A DNA stretch of 64,000 nucleotides, from positions 106,617 through 170,616 of the forward strand of contig NZ_JBAHUQ010000008.1 of the NCBI RefSeq assembly GCF_036689865.1. The letters are read 5' to 3'. This document shows positions 36,870 to 44,748 of this stretch, piece by piece (position 1 is the stretch's first letter; every line of letters begins with the position of its first letter). A program made the translations under genes and the position numbers. The DNA comes from Magnetococcus sp. PR-3 (GTDB lineage Bacteria > Pseudomonadota > Magnetococcia > Magnetococcales > Magnetococcaceae). The notes under the pieces were generated by a model that did not search any database, was not told the DNA's origin, and worked only from the letters and a program-made list of their open reading frames with translations.

Positions 36870-37247
36870 ATGAATGACGTTCTTCCCATTATTCTGGCTG
36901 TAGATGATACCCCAGATAATATTGATGTCCTGGCTGGCATACTGAAGCCCGCCCATAAAGTAAAAGTGGCATTAAACGGTGAAAAAGCGCTTAAAATTGC
37001 AGCTAAAGCACCTCATCCAGATCTTATTTTACTGGATGTTATGATGCCGGGTATGGATGGATATGAAGTGTGTGAACAGCTAAAAGCTCATCCAGAGACA
37101 GCGTCTATTCCGGTCATTTTTATCACAGGGAATACCGCACAAGAAGAGATCGATAAGGGGATGGCGCTGGGTGCGATGGGATACCTGAGTAAACCCATTG
37201 ATCCCGATGCTTTGTTGGCACAAGTAAAGAAAGCCCTTCAAGGCTAA
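36870..37247 (+). CDS. Stand-alone response regulator receiver protein
   Basis: A 125-residue single REC domain without an output domain. The acidic pocket is AVDDTPDN, the phospho-acceptor Asp is in LILLDVMMPGMDGYEVC, followed by the Thr of FITGNTAQ and the Lys of SKPIDPDALL. AAGGA lies upstream of the ATG, inside the end of the pseudogene (its stop is 2 bp before the start), so it was once the last gene of that unit. It could be an output or phosphate sink for the hybrid kinase at 32465, or act on a diguanylate cyclase or motor elsewhere. Confidence 0.92.
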   Translation: MNDVLPIILAVDDTPDNIDVLAGILKPAHKVKVALNGEKALKIAAKAPHPDLILLDVMMPGMDGYEVCEQLKAHPETASIPVIFITGNTAQEEIDKGMALGAMGYLSKPIDPDALLAQVKKALQG

Positions 37248-37286
37248 TTTTTTAGGTTGTTTTAAGAGATTGGGCGCAACGTCACG

Positions 37287-37335
37287 GCCCTGGAGTGCCG
37301 AACACTCCAGGGCATGACGCAGCCGCTTCTGCGTC
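37287..37335. other. Two adjacent strong hairpins
   Basis: GCCCTGGAGTG (37287-37297) and CACTCCAGGGC (37303-37313) form a perfect 11-bp stem with the loop CCGAA. Two bases later GACGCAG (37316-37322) pairs with CTGCGTC (37329-37335). There is no T tract, but they sit between the convergent receiver gene and the small ORF at 37356-37592 and could end both transcripts or form a small structured RNA. Confidence 0.65.
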
Positions 37336-37355
37336 GATCCTCCGCGGACCGCCGC

Positions 37356-37592
37356 CTACTGAGGCTTGGGGTACCAAGGACCCCGCGAAAGTGCACCTGA
37401 AGAGATGGATAAAGAGTAGGCCTTGTTGGCAAACCCTTTGGTCTTAGAAGAGGTTTGAGACTCTCCTTGCATCGCCTTCTGAATACCCATTTCACGGGTT
37501 CTTCGAGACTCCTGCTTGTTACTACTGGCTATCTTACCTTCTGCCGAACCAGCACGGCTCCTGTTTAGTGATATTACAAAGGACTGGCTCAT
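37356..37592 (-). CDS. Hypothetical 78-aa protein
   Basis: Not recognised. The protein begins MSQSFVISLNRSRAGSAEG and is dominated by Ser, Lys, Gln and Arg, so is probably disordered. It has no membrane segment or Cys. GGAAGGG 7-8 bases before the ATG at 37592 is the best argument that it is translated. It is isolated and convergent with the receiver gene. Its composition recalls the 92-aa orphan at 6517, but no alignment is evident. Confidence 0.45.
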   Translation of the reverse strand: MSQSFVISLNRSRAGSAEGKIASSNKQESRRTREMGIQKAMQGESQTSSKTKGFANKAYSLSISSGALSRGPWYPKPQ

Positions 37593-37939
37593 GAGTCGAC
37601 CCTTCCTACGTTGCGACCCCCTGCACTATTATTATGTTTTGCAGGTAGATATGAACAAGCCCTCTTCCCTTATCTCTTTTATCGTCGGGACCAACCCAGT
37701 TCCTTAAGCTTTTTTTCGAAACCAAATACATTTTTTTTCAAAATAAGGTTCAAACAATGCCTAACGGGCTAATGAATATATGTTTTTTTTATGAGAGAAC
37801 CCCTCATATACATCAACTCAGAAACCAATGCTTATCACTACTGTCAAAGCTAGGTGTAGTGGAGGTTTTTCATCATAAGCCTTCTACGGCTGTGTTGAAG
37901 TCAAACGCATAAAGTTACCCCTTGCAAATGGGTGTTGAT
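37593..37939. other. Intergenic region upstream of the cytochrome fusion
   Basis: About 350 bp, with T-rich tracts at 37709-37740. A 63-codon plus-strand ORF (37516-37707) lies antisense to the 78-aa gene and has no ribosome-binding site. No clear promoter is seen. Confidence 0.4.
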
Positions 37940-39391
37940 ATGATCAAAAAGCACTCTTTCACCATCGGCTACATGATTGGCTTTTTTACTCTTTATAGCC
38001 TATTTATACTTACCGCATCGGCTCAAGCCAAGGATGCCAACCCCAACGACCCTGCACTTTTTTTCACCCCCCTCAAACAAGATCTTCAACATCTACACCC
38101 CTGGGGCCCTGGGCATGGTCCTCAACGGCTCCACTCTAAAAAACCGGATGTTCACGACACTGTTTCGGGCTATACACCTGCTCGCCGCTGCCTCACCTGT
38201 CACGAGGGACAACAAAATAATCTCCACTATGCCCGCACTCAACTTATCTGTCGCGATTGTCATATCTCAAAACCCATTGCAGGCATACGTAACCCCAACG
38301 CAGCCATATATGCCCCACACAGATATGAACAGGTGTGTGCCAAATGCCATGAGGGGGCAGGTCCAGGTATGGGTAGCTACGTGATCCATGAGCGCCCCCC
38401 CTGGAGCCAAGCCAGTCAAGAGAGTTTTCCAGCACTCTATTGGTCAACTTGGGTCATGCTATTTTTAGCTGGATCGGTATTTGCCCTCTTTTTGCCCTAT
38501 ATTGCAGCTTGGTGGTGGCGTGAAATCAAACAACGCAAGGCCGCTCAAACACAGCCCCCTACCCCGATAACCAAGGGTCCCCATATGGCCCGTTTCTCTC
38601 CCTTTGAGCGTGGCCTGCACACGCTACTGGTCATCTGCTTTATGCTACTTAGCATCACAGGGGTCGCATGGATGTATGTAGAGACCGACCTGGGTAACCT
38701 TTTAAACGGCCCTTTGGGTGGTTACCAAAATGCCGTACAAATCCATCGGCTTTTTGGCCTATTACTGATGGCCACCTTTGTCATTCATATTATCCATCTG
38801 TTGAAGGGGATCAAACAGAGCAACGCTCAAAGCTTATCAGGACCTGATAGTTTGGTATGGAGCTGGCAGGATTTTCGTGCGTTCTATCACCACTTAAAAT
38901 GGGTCGTGGGTTTAGCGCCACACCCTGTTTTTGACCGATGGACTTGGTGGCAAAAATTTGATTATTGGGCAGTCTGGTGGGGACTTGTCATTGTGGGTTC
39001 TACAGGGATGATGCTTTTTGATACGGTATTAACTGCGCAACTACTACCTGGATGGACCATGAATGTAGCCCGGTGGATTCATAAAATTGAAGCCATACTG
39101 GCCATGGGGCATATCTTTGTGGTGCACTTTTTTATCGAGAGCTACCGCCCCCATGCTTTTCCATTAAAAGATCATATCTTCCATGGTGCCACTTCGCTGG
39201 AGCATCTCAAACATGAGCATCCACAGTGGGTTGAGCGCCTGGAGGCTCAAGGTGACTTAAAAGAGCATTATATGGCACAACCACCTCGCATGGTTCAGAT
39301 CGCTTTTTTTGGTTTTGCCATCTCCATGGTTCTTTTAGGACTCTTTCTACTCTTTGCCATGCTCTTTTACGCCATCGATTTAAGCATCTAA
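37940..39391 (+). CDS. Fusion of a triheme cytochrome c and a cytochrome b (FdnI-like) membrane subunit
   Basis: A 483-residue redox protein. The N-terminal signal sequence (to about ASAQA, residue 29) leads into a periplasmic domain with three CXXCH haem-c sites: CLTCH (84-88), CRDCH (104-108) and CAKCH (133-137). A TM helix at about 167-191 then links to a four-helix cytochrome b561/FdnI-type domain (helices near 224-246, 268-290, 340-362, 385-400) rich in membrane His residues, which probably bind two haems b. A last TM helix (about 453-478) ends the protein. The family passes electrons between periplasmic donors or acceptors and the quinone pool. No catalytic subunit gene is adjacent, so the partner is unknown. 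A start at 37928 is also possible. Confidence 0.8.
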   Translation: MIKKHSFTIGYMIGFFTLYSLFILTASAQAKDANPNDPALFFTPLKQDLQHLHPWGPGHGPQRLHSKKPDVHDTVSGYTPARRCLTCHEGQQNNLHYARTQLICRDCHISKPIAGIRNPNAAIYAPHRYEQVCAKCHEGAGPGMGSYVIHERPPWSQASQESFPALYWSTWVMLFLAGSVFALFLPYIAAWWWREIKQRKAAQTQPPTPITKGPHMARFSPFERGLHTLLVICFMLLSITGVAWMYVETDLGNLLNGPLGGYQNAVQIHRLFGLLLMATFVIHIIHLLKGIKQSNAQSLSGPDSLVWSWQDFRAFYHHLKWVVGLAPHPVFDRWTWWQKFDYWAVWWGLVIVGSTGMMLFDTVLTAQLLPGWTMNVARWIHKIEAILAMGHIFVVHFFIESYRPHAFPLKDHIFHGATSLEHLKHEHPQWVERLEAQGDLKEHYMAQPPRMVQIAFFGFAISMVLLGLFLLFAMLFYAIDLSI

Positions 39392-39861
39392 GGTGACATC
39401 GTTCATTACAGGTTTAGACTTAAGATGGTAACGAACACAGCACCTTATGGTGGCTGTTTATCGACCCTAAACGATCTCTGATTAAGGGTATGAAACAACA
39501 CACACCATGAGGGTTGAACACAGCCAGAAGATCTTCTTTTTATGCTATGCCTCAACCAGTACCACACTGGTTATAGAGAGTTATACCTGTCTAAGCATTA
39601 ATCAGAACTCTGCTTTCAAGATGAATAACCGCGCGAACACCGATTCGTGCGCTACCCTAAGAATGCATCAATCTTAGTGAAGCATGGTGTCGACACTTCC
39701 AGGGTCGTTTTAACCTCCGGGGAGTCCCCCTATTTTCATGTCTTAAAGGAAAAAAGGATTCTTTTTTTAACCCTACTTAAAGGGCACAAGCTCCCTAAGC
39801 GCGCCAAAGATCAGATCGCCTGCGCTCACCCAATACTTATAGATTTAGCTAAGTTTTAGAA
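39392..39861. other. Intergenic region between the cytochrome fusion and hppA
   Basis: About 470 bp. A 70-codon plus-strand ORF (39647-39859, GTG start) has no ribosome-binding site or recognisable features. No strong terminator for the cytochrome gene is visible. Confidence 0.4.
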
Positions 39862-39893
39862 CAAAAAAAAGGGCCACCCGGTTGGGTGGCCCT
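39862..39893 (-). terminator. Terminator of hppA
   Basis: On the minus strand GGGCCACCC pairs with GGGTGGCCC around AACC and is followed by T8. It lies 25 bases after the hppA stop codon. Confidence 0.94.
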
Positions 39894-39917
39894 CTCCATT
39901 TCAACTGAAAGCCTGTA

Positions 39918-41963
39918 TTAGGCAATCATACCAACGATCATCAGTGCCACGATATTAGCAATTTTGATCATTGGGTTTACAGCTGGGCCAGCAGTGTCTT
40001 TGTAGGGGTCGCCTACGGTGTCACCAGTGACAGAAGCTTTGTGTGCTTCAGAGTTCTTACCACCACAGTTACCATCTTCAATGTACTTTTTAGCGTTATC
40101 CCATGCACCACCACCTGTGGTCATGGAAATAGCAACAAAGATACCGGTGATGATGGTACCCATGAGTACGCCACCCAGGGCTTGAGGACCAAGCAACAGG
40201 CCAACGACGATGGGAGCCAAAACAGGCAGCAGAGAAGGAATAACCATCTCTTTAATGGCTGATTTGGTCAACAGATCCACCGCACGGGAGTAGTCAGGCT
40301 TGGCTGTACCTTCCATGATACCAGGGATCTCACGGAACTGACGACGAACCTCCAGCACAACACTACCGGCTGCACGGCCCACGGCTTCCATACCCATGGC
40401 AGCAAAGAGGTAAGGCAACAAACCACCAATGAACAGACCAATGATCACCATATGGTTGGAAAGATCAAAGCTCATATCTTCCACATAATGTGAAAGCTCA
40501 TGGGTGTAGTCTGCAAACAGAACCAAAGCAGCCAGACCAGCAGAACCAATGGCATAACCTTTGGTTACGGCCTTCGTGGTATTACCAACAGCATCCAGAG
40601 GATCGGTAATGGCACGAACTTCTTCAGGCATCTCAGCCATCTCAGCAATACCACCTGCATTATCGGTGATCGGACCATAAGCATCCAACGCAACGATGAT
40701 ACCGGTCATGGAAAGCATGGCCGTAGCTGCAACAGCAATACCGTACAGACCAGACAGAGCATAGGCAGCATAGATGGAAGCACACACAGCAAGAACAGGC
40801 GCTGCGGTAGACTTCATAGAGATACCCAAACCAGCGATGATGTTGGTCGCATGGCCTGTTTCAGAAGCATTGGCAATGGTACGTACTGGGGACCATTCAG
40901 TACTGGTGTAATACTCAGTGATCACAACCATAGCACCGGTCAGGAAGATCCCGATCAGAGCAGCAAGGTAGAGGCTAGTAATGGAGAGACCTAAGGGGTT
41001 ACCTTCCATCAACCAAGCCGTAATAGGCAGGAACAGAACCGCAGAGATCGCAGCAGCAACGCCCAAACCTTTGTACAGTGCAGGCATTACGTTGGTCATG
41101 CCAGGCTTGGAGCGAACAAACCCCACACCGACAATGGAACCAATAATAGAGGCCGCGCCCAACATCAGCGGATAGATAACCACGTTACCAAACGCTGGCA
41201 TCAACAACGCACCCAGCAGAATGGTTGCAACCACGGTCACCGCGTAGGTTTCAAACAAGTCTGCGGCCATACCGGCGCAGTCACCCACGTTGTCACCCAC
41301 GTTATCTGCAATCACGGCAGGGTTACGGGGATCATCTTCTGGGATACCCGCTTCAACTTTACCAACCAAGTCTGCGCCAACATCAGCACCTTTGGTGAAG
41401 ATACCACCACCAAGACGGGCAAAGATGGAGATCAAGGAACCACCAAAAGCCAGACCCATCAGAGGCTTCAGTGCTGCAGACATCGTAGTTGTTGGGTCGG
41501 CACTCTTCAGCAGGTATGCCACAAATAGGGACACACCCAGCAGACCAAGACCTACAACCAACATACCGGTGATGGCACCACCCTTAAAAGCCACCTGCAA
41601 CGCTTGATCCAGTCCCTTACGGGCTTCCTCAGCGGTACGTACGTTGGCTTTAACAGAGATGCTCATACCAAAGAAACCGGCTAAGCCAGAGAGGATCGCA
41701 CCAATGGCAAAACCAATGGCAGTCATCCAATCCAAGGTTACAGCAATACCGGCAAACAGCGCCAAGCCCACATAGGCAATGGTCTCATACTGGCGTCGCA
41801 TATACGCTTGTGCACCTTCTTCAATAGCACCCGCGATTTCCTGCATTTTTTCGTTACCAGCAGAAAGGCCCAAAATCCAAGCCCGCTTCTGCCAAGCCCA
41901 GTAGATTGCAGCCGCCCCGGCCACAATCGAAAGAACCAAGGCCATTGAACTAAAATTACCCAT
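39918..41963 (-). CDS. hppA: Membrane proton-pumping pyrophosphatase (K+-independent type)
   Basis: It couples hydrolysis of PPi to proton export across the membrane. The 681-residue, multi-helix protein has the catalytic loop [25 protein letters not shown] with its conserved aspartates and lysine, then [21 protein letters not shown] and the C-terminal [19 protein letters not shown]. The position that decides K+ dependence reads [15 protein letters not shown], with Lys where K+-dependent enzymes have Ala, so it should be K+-independent. AGGAGGAAA lies just before the ATG. It lies behind adk, separated by a terminator, at the end of the carbon-fixation block, where PPi from biosynthesis would feed it. 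Confidence 0.95.
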   Translation of the reverse strand: MGNFSSMALVLSIVAGAAAIYWAWQKRAWILGLSAGNEKMQEIAGAIEEGAQAYMRRQYETIAYVGLALFAGIAVTLDWMTAIGFAIGAILSGLAGFFGMSISVKANVRTAEEARKGLDQALQVAFKGGAITGMLVVGLGLLGVSLFVAYLLKSADPTTTMSAALKPLMGLAFGGSLISIFARLGGGIFTKGADVGADLVGKVEAGIPEDDPRNPAVIADNVGDNVGDCAGMAADLFETYAVTVVATILLGALLMPAFGNVVIYPLMLGAASIIGSIVGVGFVRSKPGMTNVMPALYKGLGVAAAISAVLFLPITAWLMEGNPLGLSITSLYLAALIGIFLTGAMVVITEYYTSTEWSPVRTIANASETGHATNIIAGLGISMKSTAAPVLAVCASIYAAYALSGLYGIAVAATAMLSMTGIIVALDAYGPITDNAGGIAEMAEMPEEVRAITDPLDAVGNTTKAVTKGYAIGSAGLAALVLFADYTHELSHYVEDMSFDLSNHMVIIGLFIGGLLPYLFAAMGMEAVGRAAGSVVLEVRRQFREIPGIMEGTAKPDYSRAVDLLTKSAIKEMVIPSLLPVLAPIVVGLLLGPQALGGVLMGTIITGIFVAISMTTGGGAWDNAKKYIEDGNCGGKNSEAHKASVTGDTVGDPYKDTAGPAVNPMIKIANIVALMIVGMIA

Positions 41964-42176
41964 CTATTTCCTCCTCCAAGTACTGAACAAGATCGTTTTC
42001 TGGCAAATGGACACGCTGCCAGTATGATTGATTGCAACCAACTCATCTGCTCGTTACCTAACCAGTAACAACTGGCTGGATCAGCTTTACATGCTGATAG
42101 TGGCAGACTTCACCACGGCTAACCCAGAAAGCCGTGAATCCTCAACCTGCAAAGTGGTTATCGGACAACACCACCC

Positions 42177-42209
42177 AAAAAAGAGGCCCATCCATGATCA
42201 GGTGAGCCT
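42177..42209 (-). terminator. Terminator of adk
   Basis: On the minus strand AGGCTCA pairs with TGGGCCT (one G-T wobble) around a 12-base loop, followed by CTTTTTT. A second hairpin, CACGGCT/AGCCGTG at 42114-42136, lies further on, in the hppA leader. Confidence 0.7.
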
Positions 42210-42220
42210 ACTTTATTGAC

Positions 42221-42862
42221 TTAACCAAGAATCGCGCAAAGGTCATCCAGAACCTTCGCCATATCCTGCATACCATCAACACCTTTGACCAAACCTTTGG
42301 CGCCATAATAATCAATAAGCGGCGCAGTTTGCTCATGGTAAACACTCAGACGATTGCGAACTGTTTCCGCATTGTCATCGGCACGACGCTTCAACGTACC
42401 TGAGCACTTATCACACACATCAGCTTTAGCAGGTGGTTTGAACTCATCGTGATACCCCTCACCACAATCACCACAGGTACTACGGCCTGTAATACGATTG
42501 ACCAGGGGCTCATCTTCGACCTTAATATCGATCACAAAGTCGAGGTTCTGAGTACGTGTTGAGAGCATTGCATCCAGACCTTCAGCCTGGGCAACGGTCC
42601 GAGGGAAACCGTCCAATAGATAGCCTTTGTCACAGTCGGCTTCTGCAGTACGGTCTTTGATGATACCGAGTACGATCTCATCGGTTACCAAAGAACCACT
42701 TTCCATGGCTGCTTTGGCTTTCAGCCCGACCTCACTCCCCGCAGCGACTGCAGCACGCAGCATATCGCCAGTCGAGAGTTGAGGGATGCCATATTTTTCG
42801 GAAATCTTACGCGCCTGTGTGCCTTTACCAGCCCCTGGGGGGCCCATCAGTACAACCTTCAT
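42221..42862 (-). CDS. adk: Adenylate kinase with zinc-binding lid
   Basis: It interconverts AMP + ATP and 2 ADP. The 213-residue protein has the P-loop GPPGAGKGTQA, the AMP-binding DGFPRTVAQAE and the long-form LID with a four-cysteine zinc site (CGDCGEGYHDEF then CDKC). GGAGATA lies before the ATG. It follows sdhE by 43 bp and probably shares its transcript. In the rTCA context it recycles AMP made by synthetases. Confidence 0.96.
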   Translation of the reverse strand: MKVVLMGPPGAGKGTQARKISEKYGIPQLSTGDMLRAAVAAGSEVGLKAKAAMESGSLVTDEIVLGIIKDRTAEADCDKGYLLDGFPRTVAQAEGLDAMLSTRTQNLDFVIDIKVEDEPLVNRITGRSTCGDCGEGYHDEFKPPAKADVCDKCSGTLKRRADDNAETVRNRLSVYHEQTAPLIDYYGAKGLVKGVDGMQDMAKVLDDLCAILG

Positions 42863-42905
42863 ATAAGGTATCTCCGCTCAAAAAACTTCGAAAAAAACCG
42901 CACCC

Positions 42906-43202
42906 CTAGGACGATGCACCACGTTTGCTCGGCCAATGGCGGTTTACCCTCTCCAACAGGTCTCGATCCACCTCAGCAGGTGGTTCTTTGATCCCTGCCA
43001 TCCAATCCAACAAATCTGCATCGGGATACACTAACAGATTCAAAAACGCTTCGCATAGAGTTTCATCAAGTTTATTTAATTCGGCATCTAAAAAACGTTG
43101 GAAAAGAAGTTCAGCCTCAAACATAGAACGGCGCGTGACCTCAAAGGCCACGCGCCGTTTCAAAACTTCAAGCTGATCATTCTTGGATGCATCACCCTGC
43201 AT
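42906..43202 (-). CDS. sdhE: FAD assembly factor SdhE for fumarate reductase/succinate dehydrogenase
   Basis: A 98-residue member of the SdhE/YgfY/SDHAF2 family, which promotes covalent FAD attachment to SdhA or FrdA. The family pattern is visible: LKRRVAFEVTRRSMFEAELLFQRFL, then a FLNLLVYPDADLLDWMAG end. The normally conserved RGxxE motif reads RSMFE, so the glycine is replaced by serine. AGGTGAG precedes the ATG. It lies in the same minus-strand run as korAB and the frdA gene 5.5 kb upstream, which is the obvious client. Confidence 0.82.
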   Translation of the reverse strand: MQGDASKNDQLEVLKRRVAFEVTRRSMFEAELLFQRFLDAELNKLDETLCEAFLNLLVYPDADLLDWMAGIKEPPAEVDRDLLERVNRHWPSKRGASS

Positions 43203-43212
43203 GGAATCTCAC

Positions 43213-43851
43213 CTACTCTCCATCGAAGGTTACCAATTTCTCCTTGAGATTCTTTTCATCGGAAAGTTGACTATCCCAAGGGGACTTTCCGTAAAAGATG
43301 GCACCTTCAGATTGAATATCTGTGTAGGTAGCATCATGCAGGTTGACTTTACGTAAATCAACCCCACGCATGTCACAGCTTTCAAATTTTGCGTCTGTTA
43401 CCAATGCATCGCGCATAATCACGTTAATAAGTTTAACGTTGGCAAAGATGCATCGGCTAAAATCACTACCCTGCAGATCTCCTTCAGCAATATCGGATCC
43501 ACTAAAATCAGAACCACTAATATCACTGAGATAGAGACGGGCGTGGGTCAGATGGGTGTCCTTAAAGTTGGCACCACTCATCTTGACCCGCTGGAAGAAG
43601 GCAAGCTGAAGCTTGGCCCCCTCGAAATTGACCCCGGTAAAGTCGCTCTCTTGAACATAGATATTGGAAAGGTTGCAACGGGAGAGGTCAGTGCCATGAA
43701 GAATGGCCCCTGAGAGAGTGGACCCGGCGAGATCAAGCCCCGCCAGGTCCAGTCCACTTAGGTCGAGGAAACTAAGATCCGAGTCCACCAACGTTCCATC
43801 TGTGCCATGCTCGGCGATAAGCGCCTCACGGCTTTCGAAACGGGTTTTCAC
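43213..43851 (-). CDS. Pentapeptide-repeat protein
   Basis: A 212-residue protein made largely of A(D/N)LXX-type repeats from about residue 22 to 185 (LDLSGLDLAGLDLAGSTLSG, then FTGVNFEGAKL and so on). These fold as a right-handed quadrilateral beta-helix. There is no signal peptide or membrane segment. A GTG start at 43851 with AGGGGAAA is only 18 bp after korB, and sdhE follows 10 bp later, so it is embedded in the kor-sdhE operon. Pentapeptide proteins often bind proteins such as gyrase or act as scaffolds; the function here is unknown. Confidence 0.85.
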   Translation of the reverse strand: MKTRFESREALIAEHGTDGTLVDSDLSFLDLSGLDLAGLDLAGSTLSGAILHGTDLSRCNLSNIYVQESDFTGVNFEGAKLQLAFFQRVKMSGANFKDTHLTHARLYLSDISGSDFSGSDIAEGDLQGSDFSRCIFANVKLINVIMRDALVTDAKFESCDMRGVDLRKVNLHDATYTDIQSEGAIFYGKSPWDSQLSDEKNLKEKLVTFDGE

Positions 43852-43869
43852 GGTGTTTCCCCTTAAACG

Positions 43870-44748
43870 TTACGGCTTAGAAAGGGCAATGATCTGGTTC
43901 TTATCATAGCCCTCATGACCACCGACACGCTCACGGATTTTGGCCAAGTTTTGATCCAGAGTAGGTGCTTTCTTCTGGAATAGCAGACCTGTCGGTGCTT
44001 TACCTTCAGGCTGACGCGCCAACTCCATAGCCGCACCCAGATCGGAAGGATCATGATCCTCAGGGATAGGCTGAACCAGATCACGGTAGTAGTCCACCGT
44101 ATCGATCTTATTAAAGGTGGGGCACTGAGAGAAGATGTTCACATACGAGAACCCTTCATGCTCCATGGCACCTTTGATCATTGCGGCACAATCCTTAGGC
44201 TTACCTGCAAAGGCCTGGGCAACATAAGTTGCACCATAGGTCAGCATGTAAAGCATAGGGTTCATGGGCTGCTCAGGACCACCATAAGGGGTGGTGTAAG
44301 CCGTCATCTGCGGACGTGATGTGGGGGAGTACTGTCCCTTGGTCAGACCATAGATGCCGTTATCCATAAGAATGTAGGTCATGTTGACGTTTTTACGCGC
44401 CATGTGGGGCATATGACCACCACCGATGGAGAAACCATCACCATCACCACCAGCCACAACAACGCACAGGTCAGGACGTGCGACCTGAGTTCCTGTTGCA
44501 ACAGCACCCGCACGGCCATGCAGGGTGTGCATTTTGTAGCTGTCTACAAAGTAAGGCATCCGTGATGAGCAACCAATACCGGAGATTGCAACAAACTGGG
44601 TGGGATCAATACCCAACTCAGCCATCGCACGGTAGGTACCATTGAGAATACCAAAGTGTCCACAACCGGGGCACCAAGTAGTAGGAACCTCAGACTTATA
44701 GTCCTTGGGCTTCATGTTCTCAAGCTTGTGGAAAGCTTCAACAGTCAT
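43870..44748 (-). CDS. korB: 2-oxoglutarate:ferredoxin oxidoreductase, beta subunit
   Basis: The TPP-binding subunit (292 residues). An N-terminal WCPGCGHFGI motif is followed by GIGCSSRMP and HGRAGAVATG, then the TPP/Mg2+ motif GGDGDGFSIGGGH and DNGIYGLTKGQ. With KorA it carboxylates succinyl-CoA to 2-oxoglutarate using reduced ferredoxin in the reductive TCA cycle, or does the reverse. The ATG overlaps the korA stop (TAATG), and its GGAGGAAA site lies inside the end of korA, so the pair is tightly coupled. Substrate assignment as 2-oxoglutarate rather than another 2-oxoacid rests on the sucCD neighbourhood. Confidence 0.9.
   Translation of the reverse strand: MTVEAFHKLENMKPKDYKSEVPTTWCPGCGHFGILNGTYRAMAELGIDPTQFVAISGIGCSSRMPYFVDSYKMHTLHGRAGAVATGTQVARPDLCVVVAGGDGDGFSIGGGHMPHMARKNVNMTYILMDNGIYGLTKGQYSPTSRPQMTAYTTPYGGPEQPMNPMLYMLTYGATYVAQAFAGKPKDCAAMIKGAMEHEGFSYVNIFSQCPTFNKIDTVDYYRDLVQPIPEDHDPSDLGAAMELARQPEGKAPTGLLFQKKAPTLDQNLAKIRERVGGHEGYDKNQIIALSKP

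Noticed and set aside
37516..37707. 63-codon plus-strand ORF
   Set aside because: Antisense to the better-supported 78-aa gene and lacks a ribosome-binding site.
39647..39859. 70-codon plus-strand ORF between the cytochrome gene and hppA
   Set aside because: GTG start without ribosome-binding site, runs up to the hppA terminator, no recognisable features.
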